39,104 bases of DNA from Clostridiales bacterium (GCA_004554085.1 SFNY01000014.1:1-39104), one strand, 5' to 3'. Shown: positions 24,058-32,191, counted from the stretch's first letter. Notes: a model not told the origin generated them from the sequence alone. Numbers and translations are program-made.

Positions 24058-25305
24058 TCACTTGATGCACACCACGCCCTCCGGACGGATGCTCAGCACC
24101 GTGGTGGCATGTTCGCCGAACACGCTGTCCATGGCCGCACTGTACTTCTCCACCAGGTCGTTGGGCACGAAGGCCAGAATGGTGCCCGCAAAGCCGCCGC
24201 CGTGGATGCGCCACGCGCCGCGACCCTGCAGCATGCGGCGGCTCATCTCCAGCGCAAGGGGCATCTCCTGGTTGTCGCTGGACTCCACGTGCAGGTTCTG
24301 CAGAAGCTTCCAGCTGCTCTCACCGGAGGCGATCACATCTGCAAAGAAGGCCTGCAGGTCGTCGTTCTTCAGCGCCTGCGCGGCATGCGCTGCGCGGCGG
24401 GTCTCGTCCACATAGTGGAAGGCGCGCAGAATCGCGCGGTCGGAGACTTGGTTCTTCAGCTTCGGCAGCGCATTCTCCAGCTCCTCGGGGGTGATCTTCT
24501 CCAGCAGCTCCGCGCCCATGCACTTGGCCACCTGCTTCATCTCCACCGGAATGGAGGCGTAAGCGTCGGTCAGGTTGCCGTGTTCACCGCCCACGGAGAC
24601 CACGCACACCGCATAGCCCTTCCTGCTGAAGTCATAATTGATGGCCTCCACGTCGGCGATGGCCGGGGCGAAGTCCATGGCCACCAGACCACCCACGGCG
24701 CTGGCGGACTGATCCAGCAGGCCGCTGGGCTTGCCGAAGTACACGTTCTCGGCGAACTGGGAGATGCGGGCGTTCAATTTGGGATCGATGCTCCAATTGT
24801 TGAACAGCGCGTCGAAGGCTGCCACCAGCATGACCTCGAAGGCCGCGGAGGAGGACAGGCCGCTGCCCTTGAACACGGTGCTCGTCACCTGCGCGTCGAA
24901 GCCGCCGATGGCGTAGCCCAGCTCCTTCAGGCGCGCGGCCACGCCCCGGATCAGCGAGAAGGTGGTGTTCTTCTCATCCTCGCGCACGGCGAGGTCGGTG
25001 AGATCCACCACGAAGGGCGCGTCGTAGCCCGCAGAATAGAGCGTAACCACATTCTTTCCGTTGGCTGCGACGGCGGCGACGGTGTCCAGATTCACTGCGC
25101 CCGCCAGCACGCGGCCGTTCTGGTGGTCGGTGTGGTTGCCCACGACCTCGGTGCGGCCCGGCGCGGAGACGAACATCTCCGGTTCACGGCCAAAGTGGTC
25201 TCGGAAATCATCGACCAGCGCATTGTAGCGGGGGAACTGATCCTGACCGGCGTAGAGCGCGCTCAGGCGCTCGGAATTGCGTTCAAAAACCTTCTTTACA
25301 TCCAT
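24058..25305 (-). CDS. galK: Galactokinase
   Basis: The start at MDVKKVFERN (25305) is chosen for GGAGGGGATTCACC directly upstream; the frame is open further but crosses the promoter. The 415-residue protein has the galactokinase signature GRTEVVGNHTDHQNG near the N terminus, the GHMP ATP-binding motif GSGLSSSAAFEVM, and a late GGGFAGTILAFVP. It phosphorylates galactose in the Leloir pathway. galT is divergent, and tsaE-tsaB-rimI follow in the same direction, probably sharing its transcript. Confidence 0.95.
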   Translation of the reverse strand: MDVKKVFERNSERLSALYAGQDQFPRYNALVDDFRDHFGREPEMFVSAPGRTEVVGNHTDHQNGRVLAGAVNLDTVAAVAANGKNVVTLYSAGYDAPFVVDLTDLAVREDEKNTTFSLIRGVAARLKELGYAIGGFDAQVTSTVFKGSGLSSSAAFEVMLVAAFDALFNNWSIDPKLNARISQFAENVYFGKPSGLLDQSASAVGGLVAMDFAPAIADVEAINYDFSRKGYAVCVVSVGGEHGNLTDAYASIPVEMKQVAKCMGAELLEKITPEELENALPKLKNQVSDRAILRAFHYVDETRRAAHAAQALKNDDLQAFFADVIASGESSWKLLQNLHVESSDNQEMPLALEMSRRMLQGRGAWRIHGGGFAGTILAFVPNDLVEKYSAAMDSVFGEHATTVLSIRPEGVVCIK

Positions 25306-25339
25306 GGTGAATCCCCTCCGGACATATTTTGCTATTTTT

Positions 25340-25368
25340 ATTGTAAACCAAAACGACCGTTTGCGCAA
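25340..25368 (-). promoter_or_regulatory. galK promoter with internal palindrome
   Basis: On the minus strand TTGCGC (25368-25363), 17 bases, TACAAT (25345-25340). The spacer contains the inverted repeat AAACG-AC-CGTTT (25351-25362), which has the centre type of GalR/LacI-family operators. Position supports repression of galK by such a regulator. Confidence 0.55.
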
Positions 25369-25399
25369 GGGGGAAGTGACATGAATCGGGAAAAGGCGC

Positions 25400-25428
25400 T
25401 TGACATCGGGCGCAGATTGCCGGATAAT
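25400..25428 (+). promoter_or_regulatory. galT promoter
   Basis: TTGACA (25400-25405), 17 bases, GATAAT (25423-25428). The predicted start is near 25435, about 30 bases before the galT ATG. It lies back to back with the galK promoter, about 40 bases away. Confidence 0.7.
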
Positions 25429-25465
25429 GATAGGTGGATGACAAAATTCGAGGGAGCTGCTGATT

Positions 25466-27001
25466 ATGCCGAAGAATTGTACCGAATATCTGCACGCGCT
25501 GCTGGACTTTGCGGAGGATAAGCGTCTGATCGAGGCGGAGGATCGGGAGTACAGCCTGAACCGCCTGCTGGAGATCTTTTCCATGGACGCGCCGGAGTGC
25601 GACCGCCCCGCACGTGCGACCTCTCCGGAAACCGCCACGCCGATCCTGGAGCCTCTGATGGAGCTGGCTGCGGCGCGCGGCCTGTTCCCCGACAGCACGG
25701 AGCAGCGCGATCTGTTCTCCGCGAAGGTCATGGGCGCGCTGACGCCCCATCCCCAGCTGATCCGCGAGCGCTTTGCGCGACTCTATCGCGAGCAGGGCGC
25801 GAAGGCGGCCACGGACGACTTCTACCGGCTGTGCAGGGACGTGGACTACATCCGCGTGGACCGCATCGCAAAGAACGTGCGCTTCCTCCACGATTCCCCC
25901 TGCGGCGAGCTGGAGGTCACGATCAATCTCTCCAAGCCGGAGAAGGATCCCCGGGACATCGCCGCCCAGCGCAATGCGAAGCAGACAGGCTATCCCCGCT
26001 GCATGCTCTGCGTGGAGAACCCGGGCTACGCCGGGCGCGCGGGCTTCCCGGCCCGGCAGAACCACCGCATCGTGCCCCTGACCCTGGGCGGCGATCCCTG
26101 GTATTTGCAGTATTCTCCCTATTCCTATTATAATGAGCACTGCATCGTTTTCAATCGGGAGCACGTGCCCATGAAGATCTCCCACGAGAGCTTCGTGCGC
26201 CTGTTCGACTTCGTGGAGCAATTCCCGCACTACTTCCTGGGCTCCAACGCCGACCTGCCCATCGTGGGCGGCTCCATCCTCTCCCACGACCACTTCCAGG
26301 GCGGCGGCTACGTCTTCCCCATGGATCGCGCCGGCGTGCGCTTTGGGCTGAAGTCGCCCTCCGCTGCGGTGGAGACCTGGGTGGCCGACTGGCCGATGAG
26401 CTGCATCGTGCTGCGCGGCGACGATCGCGATGAGGTGATCGCGCTGGCGGACCGGATGCTGGAGGCGTGGCGCGGCTATTCCGACCCGGCCTGCGGCATC
26501 TATGCCGAGACCGACGGCACGCCCCACAACACCATCACCCCCGTGGCGCGCATGGAGGACGGCAAGTACAAGCTGTACCTGGTGCTGCGCAACAACCTGA
26601 CCACCGAGGAGCATCCGCTGGGCGTGTTCCATCCCCACGCGCAGCTCCACCACATCAAGAAGGAGAACATCGGCCTGATCGAGGTCATGGGCCTGTTCAT
26701 CCTGCCCGGACGGCTGGTGCAGGAGCTTACAGGTCTGGAGAGGTATCTCACCGGTGAGGTCGCGCTGGACGCGGCCCCGGCGGCGGACGATCCGCTGGCA
26801 AAGCACTACGCCTGGGTACAGGAGATCGCCGCAAAGACGGGCACGAAGCTCAGCGCGGAGGATGCGCAGGCTGCTCTTCGGGACGGTCTTGCGAACAAGT
26901 GCGCGCAGGTGCTTGCGGACGCGGGCGTCTACAAGAACGACCCTGCGGGCAATGCGGGCGTGCTCCGCTTCCTGGAGAGCATCGGCTACAAAAAAGCATA
27001 A
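25466..27001 (+). CDS. galT: UDP-glucose--hexose-1-phosphate uridylyltransferase, class II
   Basis: The 511-residue protein is the Firmicutes-type (class II) GalT, longer than the E. coli enzyme. Visible marks are NPGYAGRAGFPARQNHRIVPL, YNEHCIVFNREHVPM, the active-site region ILSHDHFQGGGYVFPM with the catalytic His, and TPHNTITPVAR. It exchanges UMP between UDP-glucose and galactose-1-phosphate. GAGGGAG lies nine bases before the ATG. The gene is divergent from galK and ends before a tandem repeat array and a strong terminator. Confidence 0.95.
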   Translation: MPKNCTEYLHALLDFAEDKRLIEAEDREYSLNRLLEIFSMDAPECDRPARATSPETATPILEPLMELAAARGLFPDSTEQRDLFSAKVMGALTPHPQLIRERFARLYREQGAKAATDDFYRLCRDVDYIRVDRIAKNVRFLHDSPCGELEVTINLSKPEKDPRDIAAQRNAKQTGYPRCMLCVENPGYAGRAGFPARQNHRIVPLTLGGDPWYLQYSPYSYYNEHCIVFNREHVPMKISHESFVRLFDFVEQFPHYFLGSNADLPIVGGSILSHDHFQGGGYVFPMDRAGVRFGLKSPSAAVETWVADWPMSCIVLRGDDRDEVIALADRMLEAWRGYSDPACGIYAETDGTPHNTITPVARMEDGKYKLYLVLRNNLTTEEHPLGVFHPHAQLHHIKKENIGLIEVMGLFILPGRLVQELTGLERYLTGEVALDAAPAADDPLAKHYAWVQEIAAKTGTKLSAEDAQAALRDGLANKCAQVLADAGVYKNDPAGNAGVLRFLESIGYKKA

Positions 27002-27020
27002 GCAATTGCATGCAGGCTGC

Positions 27021-27204
27021 TGTCTCCGTACGGCTTGTAGGGCGGGGTGCCTTCACCCCGCCGTTAAACAATTATGGTGCTGTCTCTGCACGAAAAAAGT
27101 AGGGCGGGGTGCCCTCACCCCGCCACAGAACAATTATGGCGTTGTCTCTGCACGAAAAAAGTAGGGCGGAGTGCCCTCACCCCGCCGCAGAACAATTATG
27201 GGGC
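27021..27204. repeat. Three tandem 60-62-bp hairpin repeats
   Basis: Units 27021-27080, 27081-27142 and 27143-27204 each run TGTCTC..., TAGGGCGGGGTG, a CCCT/CTTC loop, CACCCCGCC, then ACAATTATGG. The palindrome GGCGGGGTG/CACCCCGCC would form a hairpin in each unit. Units 2 and 3 differ at only a few positions. A fourth TGTCTC begins the terminator stem right after. They look like a REP-like intergenic element amplified in place, and carry no gene. Confidence 0.85.
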
Positions 27205-27244
27205 TGTCTCGAAACGGCAAAAATGTTTTGAGATAGCCCCTTTT
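27200..27244 (+). terminator. Strong intrinsic terminator after galT
   Basis: GGGGCTGTCTCGAAAC (27200-27215) pairs with GTTTTGAGATAGCCCC (27225-27240) over 16 positions with two G-U pairs, loop of nine bases, then TTTT. It overlaps the end of the third repeat. Confidence 0.85.
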
Positions 27245-27266
27245 CGTCTGAATATGATCGTCTCCC

Positions 27267-27827
27267 CTAGCCCTGCTGGAAGTCCCGCCGGAGGATGGCA
27301 TAGAGCTCCACGTCCACGAAGCGGCCCTTGTTGAGTAGGCGCTGGCGCAGGGTGCCTTCCCGGCGCATGCCGCACTTGCGCATCACTGCCCCGGAGGCGG
27401 GGTTTTCCGTCTCATGCTGGGCCTCGATGCGGTTCAGGTTCAGGCTGCGAAAGCCGTAGCGGATCAGCTCCCCCAGGGCCTCGGTCATGATGCCCTGGTT
27501 CCAGAAGGCGCGCGCAAGGGAATAGCCCACCTCGGCGGAGGCGTTCTCCCGCTGAATCCACATGAAGCCGATGGTACCGATGATCTGCCCCGTGGCCTTC
27601 CATTCGATGCCCCAGCTTGCGGGCTCGCCCAGGCGGTACTTGCGCAGCATGTAGCGCAGGTAGCTGCGGGATTCGCCGATGCTCCTGTGCGCGTCCCAGA
27701 GCACGTAGCGCGCGACCTGAGGATCGCAGCTGTAGTTGTAGATGTCCTGTGCGTCGCGCATGTTGAGCTTGCGAAGCCGCAGACGTGGGGTCTCAAGGGT
27801 CGGCATGTAGCCGTATGCAGCGTCCAT
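27267..27827 (-). CDS. GNAT acetyltransferase, RimJ/RimL type
   Basis: The 186-residue protein has the RimJ/RimL-type layout: TPRLRLRKLNMRDAQDIYNY, GIEWKATGQIIGTIGF, SAEVGYSLARAFWNQGIMTEA (acetyl-CoA site) and NRIEAQHETENPASGAVMRKCGM, then a basic C terminus. These enzymes acetylate ribosomal proteins, other proteins or small molecules; the substrate cannot be told. It follows the NUDIX gene by 20 bases with GGAGG 12 bases upstream. Its stop is TAG, one of several host genes showing that TAG is a normal stop in this genome. Confidence 0.87.
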   Translation of the reverse strand: MDAAYGYMPTLETPRLRLRKLNMRDAQDIYNYSCDPQVARYVLWDAHRSIGESRSYLRYMLRKYRLGEPASWGIEWKATGQIIGTIGFMWIQRENASAEVGYSLARAFWNQGIMTEALGELIRYGFRSLNLNRIEAQHETENPASGAVMRKCGMRREGTLRQRLLNKGRFVDVELYAILRRDFQQG

Positions 27828-27847
27828 TTGAATCGACGGCCTCCGTG

Positions 27848-28399
27848 TCAGATGAGATGACTCGCCATGCAGATGGCGATCTGGGTCTTGGCGTCCCGAA
27901 TCTCGCCGCGCAGCACCATGTCCAGCGCCTCCTTGAAGGGCAGCTTCACCAGGTTCAGGAATTCGTCCTCGTCCGGGCAGGCGTCGCTCTGATGCAGCTC
28001 CCGCGCCAGATACAGCGAGATGCGCTCGTTGGAGAAGCCGGGCGTGGTGAAGGTGTCGGTCAGATGCAGCCAGTTCTCCGCCTCCAGGCCGGTCTCCTCC
28101 TTCAGTTCGCGCTTGGCCGCCAGCAGGCGATCCTCGTCCACGCTGTCCAGCTTGCCCGCCGGGATCTCCAGCAGAATCTGATCGATGGGCGCGCGGAACT
28201 GGCGCACCAGGTAGATATTTCCCTCGCCGTCGATGGGCAGCACCGCGGACGCGCCCACGTGCACCGCGATCTCCCGCTTGGCCGCCTTGCCGTTGGGCAG
28301 CTCGTTGGTCACGTGATCGATGTGCAGGATGATGCCGTCAAAGACCCGTTCACGGGAGAGATTTTTCTCCATGATGGAGTCGTCGTTCTGAAAAATCAT
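27848..28399 (-). CDS. NUDIX hydrolase, ADP-ribose pyrophosphatase type
   Basis: The 183-residue product starts at MIFQNDDSIMEKN (28399) with GGAGGT eight bases upstream. It contains a NUDIX box (GKLDSV...AAKRELKEETGLE) after VRQFRAPIDQILLEIPAG, the pattern of ADP-ribose pyrophosphatases that split ADP-ribose into AMP and ribose-5-phosphate. FTTPGFSNERISLYLA after the box is also typical. It forms a pair with the downstream GNAT gene. Confidence 0.9.
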   Translation of the reverse strand: MIFQNDDSIMEKNLSRERVFDGIILHIDHVTNELPNGKAAKREIAVHVGASAVLPIDGEGNIYLVRQFRAPIDQILLEIPAGKLDSVDEDRLLAAKRELKEETGLEAENWLHLTDTFTTPGFSNERISLYLARELHQSDACPDEDEFLNLVKLPFKEALDMVLRGEIRDAKTQIAICMASHLI

Positions 28400-28498
28400 G
28401 CTTCTGACCTCCGTTTTCAACTTGCACCGGAGAGATTATTCGACCAACTGGTGCGGAATTCCTGCCATTTTCCTCTAGCCAAACGCGGGAATTTGTTG

Positions 28499-28504
28499 TA
28501 TAAT
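28499..28504 (+). promoter_or_regulatory. -10 box for the small P-loop gene
   Basis: A consensus TATAAT lies 38 bases before the chosen start. The -35 region is poor (TAGCCA at 17 bases). Confidence 0.5.
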
Positions 28505-28541
28505 GAAATTGGAACCCAATAGCTGAAAGGAGATGGTTTTG

Positions 28542-28967
28542 TTGATACAGATTATTTTGGGCGATAAGGGCAGCGGAAAAACCAAGCGTCTGATTGATCT
28601 TGTAAACGAATCCCTGAAGAATGAACACGGCGATATTATTTTTATCGATGACGATAAGAGATATATGTACGACCTCCGCCATGAAATCCGCTTTGTAGAC
28701 GCCAGCGAATATCCGGTGGGCCACAAGAGCCAGGCCAGCGAGATGCTGGGCTTCATCTGCGGCATGCTGTCTGCAAACTTCGATCTCTCTCTGATCGCGA
28801 TGGACGCATTCATGAAGCTGGTGCGCACGCCCCTGGACGATCCGGAGATGAAGGTCTTCTTCGAGAAGCTCGAGGCTCTCTCCGAGGCGCATCACTGCAA
28901 CTTCCTGATTTCCGTGAGCGCGCCGGCAGAGTCCGTGCCCGAGTACATCCGGAAGTACGTCATCTGA
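28542..28967 (+). CDS. Small P-loop ATPase-like protein
   Basis: The chosen start is TTG at 28542, because the AAAGGAG site at 28526-28532 directly abuts the ATG at 28533 and would leave it no spacing; a TTG at 28539 is also possible. The 141-residue protein begins with a beta strand and the Walker A motif GDKGSGKT, then IIFIDDDKR, a Walker B-like LIAMDAFMK and a final FLISVSAPAES strand. It is a minimal ATP-binding protein with no added domain. I recognise the type as common in Clostridia but know no function. Confidence 0.78.
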   Translation: MIQIILGDKGSGKTKRLIDLVNESLKNEHGDIIFIDDDKRYMYDLRHEIRFVDASEYPVGHKSQASEMLGFICGMLSANFDLSLIAMDAFMKLVRTPLDDPEMKVFFEKLEALSEAHHCNFLISVSAPAESVPEYIRKYVI

Positions 28968-28987
28968 TTTTTGAATAGGAAACCGCA

Positions 28988-29020
28988 GGCCGTCCGTCGT
29001 TTTGCGCGGACGGCCCTTGT
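28988..29020 (+). terminator. Terminator after the P-loop gene
   Basis: GGCCGTCCG (28988-28996) and CGGACGGCC (29007-29015) form a nine-base-pair stem, followed by CTTGTTGT. The U-run is weak, and the next gene starts 27 bases on, so read-through is possible. Confidence 0.6.
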
Positions 29021-29042
29021 TGTAGGCGGTCATGGAGGAAAG

Positions 29043-29336
29043 ATGGGAAAGTGGATCAGGCTGGCGGTGACGCTGACCGTCATCGCAGTGCTTGTGTACC
29101 TGGGCTATGCCGTGGTACATGGAACCTTTGACTTCCTCAACGGCGCGGAGCTGAACTCCGGGGAACCGGATCCGATGTTCGCCGAGACGGCAGAGGTGCC
29201 GACCCGCCCGCCGGAGCTGGACGCGGAGGAGGCCCAGAGGGAGCATCCCACGCTGGACGACTACGTGCCGGAGGTGGAGACCCCCGTGGACAGGACGGTG
29301 GAGCAGCTGATCGAGGAGGCGAAGTCCGCCGCATGA
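29043..29336 (+). CDS. Small single-pass membrane protein
   Basis: The start MGKWIRLAVTLTV (29043) has GGAGG five bases upstream; an earlier ATG at 28971 would overlap the terminator. The 97-residue protein has one hydrophobic helix (about residues 5-27), then a strongly acidic Pro/Glu-rich tail ending in VEQLIEEAKSAA, a possible short helix. No known domain. It precedes the YkvI-like membrane gene by 41 bases, probably in one transcript. Confidence 0.68.
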   Translation: MGKWIRLAVTLTVIAVLVYLGYAVVHGTFDFLNGAELNSGEPDPMFAETAEVPTRPPELDAEEAQREHPTLDDYVPEVETPVDRTVEQLIEEAKSAA

Positions 29337-29377
29337 TCCCCTGAACGCAGCGCATATGCTGCCTCGGAGGGGATAGT

Positions 29378-30271
29378 ATGCGCGCACGCGAGGATTTCAC
29401 AGCGGCCGTCGCGGTCACGGCAGTGGGAACCGGGCTGGGCTTCGCCTCCGGGCGCACCCAGGCGGTGTTCTGCGCCCAGACCGTGCATGCGTCCTGGCTG
29501 GGCGCAGTGTTTTCAGCGCTGGTCTACGGGCTGCTGATAGCGATGCTCTGCCATTTGAAGCGGCGCACCGGCGCGCAGCGCCTGCCCGGGGTGTACCGGC
29601 GGCTGCTGGGCTGCCACGCCGGGAAGCTCATCGGCGGCCTGTACGCGACGGCGCTCATCGTCGCGGCGGTTCTGCTGCTGAGCGCTGCGGCAAAGGTCGG
29701 CGCGCTGGTGCTTCCGCTGCGCCGCGCGACGCTGGTCGGCGCGCTGGCGGCGCTGCTGCTTGCTGGGATCGTCGCCACGCTGGGAGATGGCGCGCTGGTC
29801 TGCGTGGGTGGGACGTATCTGACACTGTTGCTGATGCTGGAGCTTGCGCTCTGGCGCTTCGGCGGAAGGCCGGACCCCGCGCGGCTCCGGTTCGTCGTGG
29901 ACCTCCGGCTTGCGGACAGCCTGCCCGGAGCGCTGATCCTGGGCGCGCTCTGCGCCTGCATGAGCACGGCGCTCTCGGCAGGGGTCGCCGTACGCACGAC
30001 GGGCAGCCGAACCAGTCCCTGCGGCACGGGCCTGTTCTGCGCGCTTCTGTACCTGCTGGTTCAATTGGCAGGAAACACCGCGCTCCAGCGCCAGCAGCAG
30101 GAGGTTCTGTCCCTGCGCACGCCCTTCGTGGCGCTGACCGCGCTGTGGGGCACAGCGGGCTTCTATCTGAGCGCCGGACTGATCTTCCTGGGTGCAGTCG
30201 CCGCGCTTGCGGGCATCCTGCGGGCGCTGCTGCCCAAAGATGGCGCGCGGCGGGACTTTTATGGATGTTAA
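29378..30271 (+). CDS. Multi-pass membrane protein, YkvI-like
   Basis: The 297-residue protein has about eight hydrophobic helices. The first contains VGTGLGFASGRTQAVF, matching the G-x-G-F-A-S-G-x-E pattern of YkvI-type proteins of the LeuT-fold superfamily, here with T-Q in place of the usual Q-E. No substrate is known for this group. GGAGGGG precedes the ATG. The long reverse-strand frames over it are shadows. Confidence 0.65.
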   Translation: MRAREDFTAAVAVTAVGTGLGFASGRTQAVFCAQTVHASWLGAVFSALVYGLLIAMLCHLKRRTGAQRLPGVYRRLLGCHAGKLIGGLYATALIVAAVLLLSAAAKVGALVLPLRRATLVGALAALLLAGIVATLGDGALVCVGGTYLTLLLMLELALWRFGGRPDPARLRFVVDLRLADSLPGALILGALCACMSTALSAGVAVRTTGSRTSPCGTGLFCALLYLLVQLAGNTALQRQQQEVLSLRTPFVALTALWGTAGFYLSAGLIFLGAVAALAGILRALLPKDGARRDFYGC

Positions 30272-30296
30272 ATTATGAAATTTCCGCATTTTTTCA

Positions 30297-30325
30297 TTGA
30301 TCTTGGAGCGAAAATGGGCTATAAT
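30297..30325 (+). promoter_or_regulatory. rplM-rpsI promoter
   Basis: TTGATC (30297-30302), 17 bases, TATAAT (30320-30325). Predicted start near 30332, giving a leader of about 100 bases before the GTG of rplM. Confidence 0.8.
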
Positions 30326-30331
30326 ACATCT

Positions 30332-30434
30332 TGTGTCAATACGCTCACTAGCCCCGAGCTTAAGGCATGATGCGCAAAAGTCCTGACCACACTTTTTCGC
30401 AAAAGCATTGAGAACTTATTTGGAGGAATTACTC
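30332..30434 (+). promoter_or_regulatory. Structured rplM leader (possible L13 autoregulatory element)
   Basis: The leader can form a stem between GCGCAAAAGT and ACTTTTTCGC (one mismatch) around CCTGACCAC, with a GC-rich stretch before it. Firmicutes rplM operons often carry an L13 leader at which L13 represses its own operon. I cannot confirm the match by eye; a covariance-model search would decide. Confidence 0.45.
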
Positions 30435-30863
30435 GTGAGTACTTATATGGCGAATCCCCAGAACGTCGAGCGTAAGTGGTACGTCATCGACGCAGAGGGC
30501 ATGGTTCTCGGCCGCCTGGCTTCCCAGGTTGCATCCATGCTCCGCGGCAAGCATAAGCCCACCTTCACCCCCAACTGCGATTGCGGCGACTACATCATCG
30601 TCATCAACACCGACAAGCTGGTGCTGACCGGCAAAAAGCTGGATGACAAGATGTACCGCTATCACACCGGTTATCCGGGCGGCCTGAAGGAGATCCCCTA
30701 TCGCCGTCTGATGGCCAAGAAGAGCGATTTCGCCTTCACCGAGGCTGTCCGTCGCATGCTGCCGAAGGGACCCCTCGGCTACGCGATGGCGAAGAAGCTG
30801 TTCGTTTACACCGGCGCTGAGCACAAGCAGCAGGCCCAGAAGCCTGAGCTGCTCAAGCTGTGA
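30435..30863 (+). CDS. rplM: 50S ribosomal protein L13
   Basis: The start is GTG at 30435 (STYMANPQNVERKWYVID), with GGAGGAATTACTC just upstream; an in-frame ATG at 30408 lies in the leader. The 142-residue product has the L13 marks GRLASQVASMLRGKHKPTFTP, YRYHTGYPGGLKE and AVRRMLPKGPLG. Length is normal. It is followed by rpsI after 19 bases, the usual operon. Confidence 0.97.
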   Translation: MSTYMANPQNVERKWYVIDAEGMVLGRLASQVASMLRGKHKPTFTPNCDCGDYIIVINTDKLVLTGKKLDDKMYRYHTGYPGGLKEIPYRRLMAKKSDFAFTEAVRRMLPKGPLGYAMAKKLFVYTGAEHKQQAQKPELLKL

Positions 30864-30882
30864 TTAGGGAGGAGGACGAAAA

Positions 30883-31278
30883 ATGGCTAACACTGTTTGC
30901 TTCCATGCCGTTGGCAGAAGAAAAAAGGCGATCGCTCGCGTTCGTCTGATCCCCGGCGAGGGTAACATCATCATCAACAAGCGTTCCCTGGACGAGTACT
31001 TCGGCTATGAGACCCTGAAGATGGTCGTCCGTCAGCCCCTGAACCTGACCGAGACCGCTGGCAAGTTCGACGTCATCGTCAACTGCAAGGGCGGCGGCTT
31101 CACCGGCCAGGCCGGCGCCATCCGTCACGGCATCGCCCGCGCGCTCGTCAAGGCAGACGAAGCCTACAAGCCGATCGTCAAGAAGGCTGGCTATCTGACC
31201 CGCGATCCGCGCATGAAGGAGCGCAAGAAGTACGGCCTCAAGGCTGCTCGTCGCGCACCCCAGTTCTCCAAGCGCTGA
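30883..31278 (+). CDS. rpsI: 30S ribosomal protein S9
   Basis: The 131-residue protein has the S9 pattern: GRRKKAIARVRLIPGEG, a middle with GGGFTGQAGAIRHGIARAL, and the basic C-terminal tail ending in APQFSKR that reaches the ribosomal P site. GGGAGGAGG precedes the ATG. A strong terminator follows at 31332-31363. Confidence 0.97.
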   Translation: MANTVCFHAVGRRKKAIARVRLIPGEGNIIINKRSLDEYFGYETLKMVVRQPLNLTETAGKFDVIVNCKGGGFTGQAGAIRHGIARALVKADEAYKPIVKKAGYLTRDPRMKERKKYGLKAARRAPQFSKR

Positions 31279-31331
31279 TTTGGGAATATTGCACATTGGA
31301 ATCTCACCATTCATGTGCGAACCTGCCAAGG

Positions 31332-31370
31332 AAATCCTCTGCTGCTGCCGCAGCGGGGGATTTTTCTTGT
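31332..31370 (+). terminator. Terminator of the rplM-rpsI operon
   Basis: AAATCCTCTGCTGC (31332-31345) pairs with GCAGCGGGGGATTT (31350-31363) over 14 positions with two G-U pairs and a TGCC loop, followed by TTCTTGTTTTT. The rest of 31279-31483 shows no gene. Confidence 0.87.
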
Positions 31371-31483
31371 TTTTCTGCAACTTCTGGAGCGAATATCAGA
31401 GGCGACATATACCTCAAATGTGCTGCAATCAGGCCGTTTTGCCCCATCACGTGCTGCAATTCTCATACTATTCTCAAATTAGA

Positions 31484-31512
31484 TTGTCATATTTTTGATA
31501 CTATGCTATAAT
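31484..31512 (+). promoter_or_regulatory. Promoter for the small membrane genes
   Basis: TTGTCA (31484-31489), 17 bases, TATAAT (31507-31512). The predicted start is near 31519. Confidence 0.72.
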
Positions 31513-31572
31513 ACTCTTGGGTGATGGAAATGAGAGGTTATCCATGCCACGATCTGTTCGCTCTGCACCGGC

Positions 31573-31806
31573 GTGGTTGGGCTGGCGCTTCTATTCTGCG
31601 CCGCGTTCACTGCGATCACGTCGAAGGCGCTGACGTGGCTGAGCATCCTGGTGGCAATCCCGGGAACGATCTGCTGCGCGCTGGCCTATCCGATCTACAG
31701 GCGGACGTATCAGAGGCGCTCGAGCGTGGTGGAGCCGCTGCTGGATGCCAAGTACGAGGAGATCAGCACCATTTGCGAAAAGGGTCATCGCCTGACCCAC
31801 GCCTGA
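31573..31806 (+). CDS. Small two-helix membrane protein with uncertain start
   Basis: The frame from GTG at 31573 gives 77 residues: two hydrophobic segments (VGLALLFCAAFTAIT and LTWLSILVAIPGTICCALAYP), then a basic YRRTYQRR turn and a cytoplasmic helix with EPLLDAKYEEISTICEKG. The frame is open upstream to a TGA at 31531, and EVIHATICSLCTG would fit as the N terminus, but no ATG or ribosome site serves it. A strong-looking ATG with upstream site at 31521 lies in another frame. A start-side frameshift or an unusual start is possible. The C-terminal part looks intact. Confidence 0.5.
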   Translation: MVGLALLFCAAFTAITSKALTWLSILVAIPGTICCALAYPIYRRTYQRRSSVVEPLLDAKYEEISTICEKGHRLTHA

Positions 31807-31927
31807 TCGCGTGGAAGGGCGTGGAACCAATATTGCAGAAACAAAAATCGAACAAAACGCAAATGCTGGTTTTGTAGAATACAAGCGCAGTCAGGGAACT
31901 GCAAAACCAGGAAAGGAATGATCGGAA

Positions 31928-32191
31928 ATGGCAGAAGAGAAGAAGGGTTTCTTTGCACAGGCTTTCGAGGATATGAAAAAGAGCGCAGCCGCCCAGCATG
32001 GGGTGGACAAGGCGCAGTTTGCCGCAGTCAGGGCAGAGAACAAGGCCAACTGGGAAGAAGCGAAGCTGTCCCCCGCACAGAAGGCGGCAAAGCGTCAGGC
32101 CGAGCTGAACGAGCAGCTGGAAGAAGCCAACAAGCGCATCGACGAGGCCAATGCGCGCATCGACGCAGCCCAGAATGCCCGCCAGGAATAA
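31928..32191 (+). CDS. Small coiled-coil cytoplasmic protein
   Basis: The 87-residue protein has no membrane segment. It begins MAEEKKGFFAQAFEDMKKS and from about residue 48 is a heptad-rich helix (AKRQAELNEQLEEANKRID...). Charge is high and the composition Ala/Glu/Lys-rich, like stress-response or structural small proteins. AGGAAAGGA lies before the ATG. A clear terminator follows. No function is known to me. Confidence 0.7.
   Translation: MAEEKKGFFAQAFEDMKKSAAAQHGVDKAQFAAVRAENKANWEEAKLSPAQKAAKRQAELNEQLEEANKRIDEANARIDAAQNARQE

Noticed and set aside
20635..25521. Long plus-strand ORFs opposite the Mur ligase, rimI, tsaB, tsaE and galK genes
   Set aside because: Antisense to well-recognised genes, with no domains in the translations.
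27021..27204. CRISPR array
   Set aside because: The units are contiguous 60-62-base tandem repeats without unique spacers and no cas gene is near.
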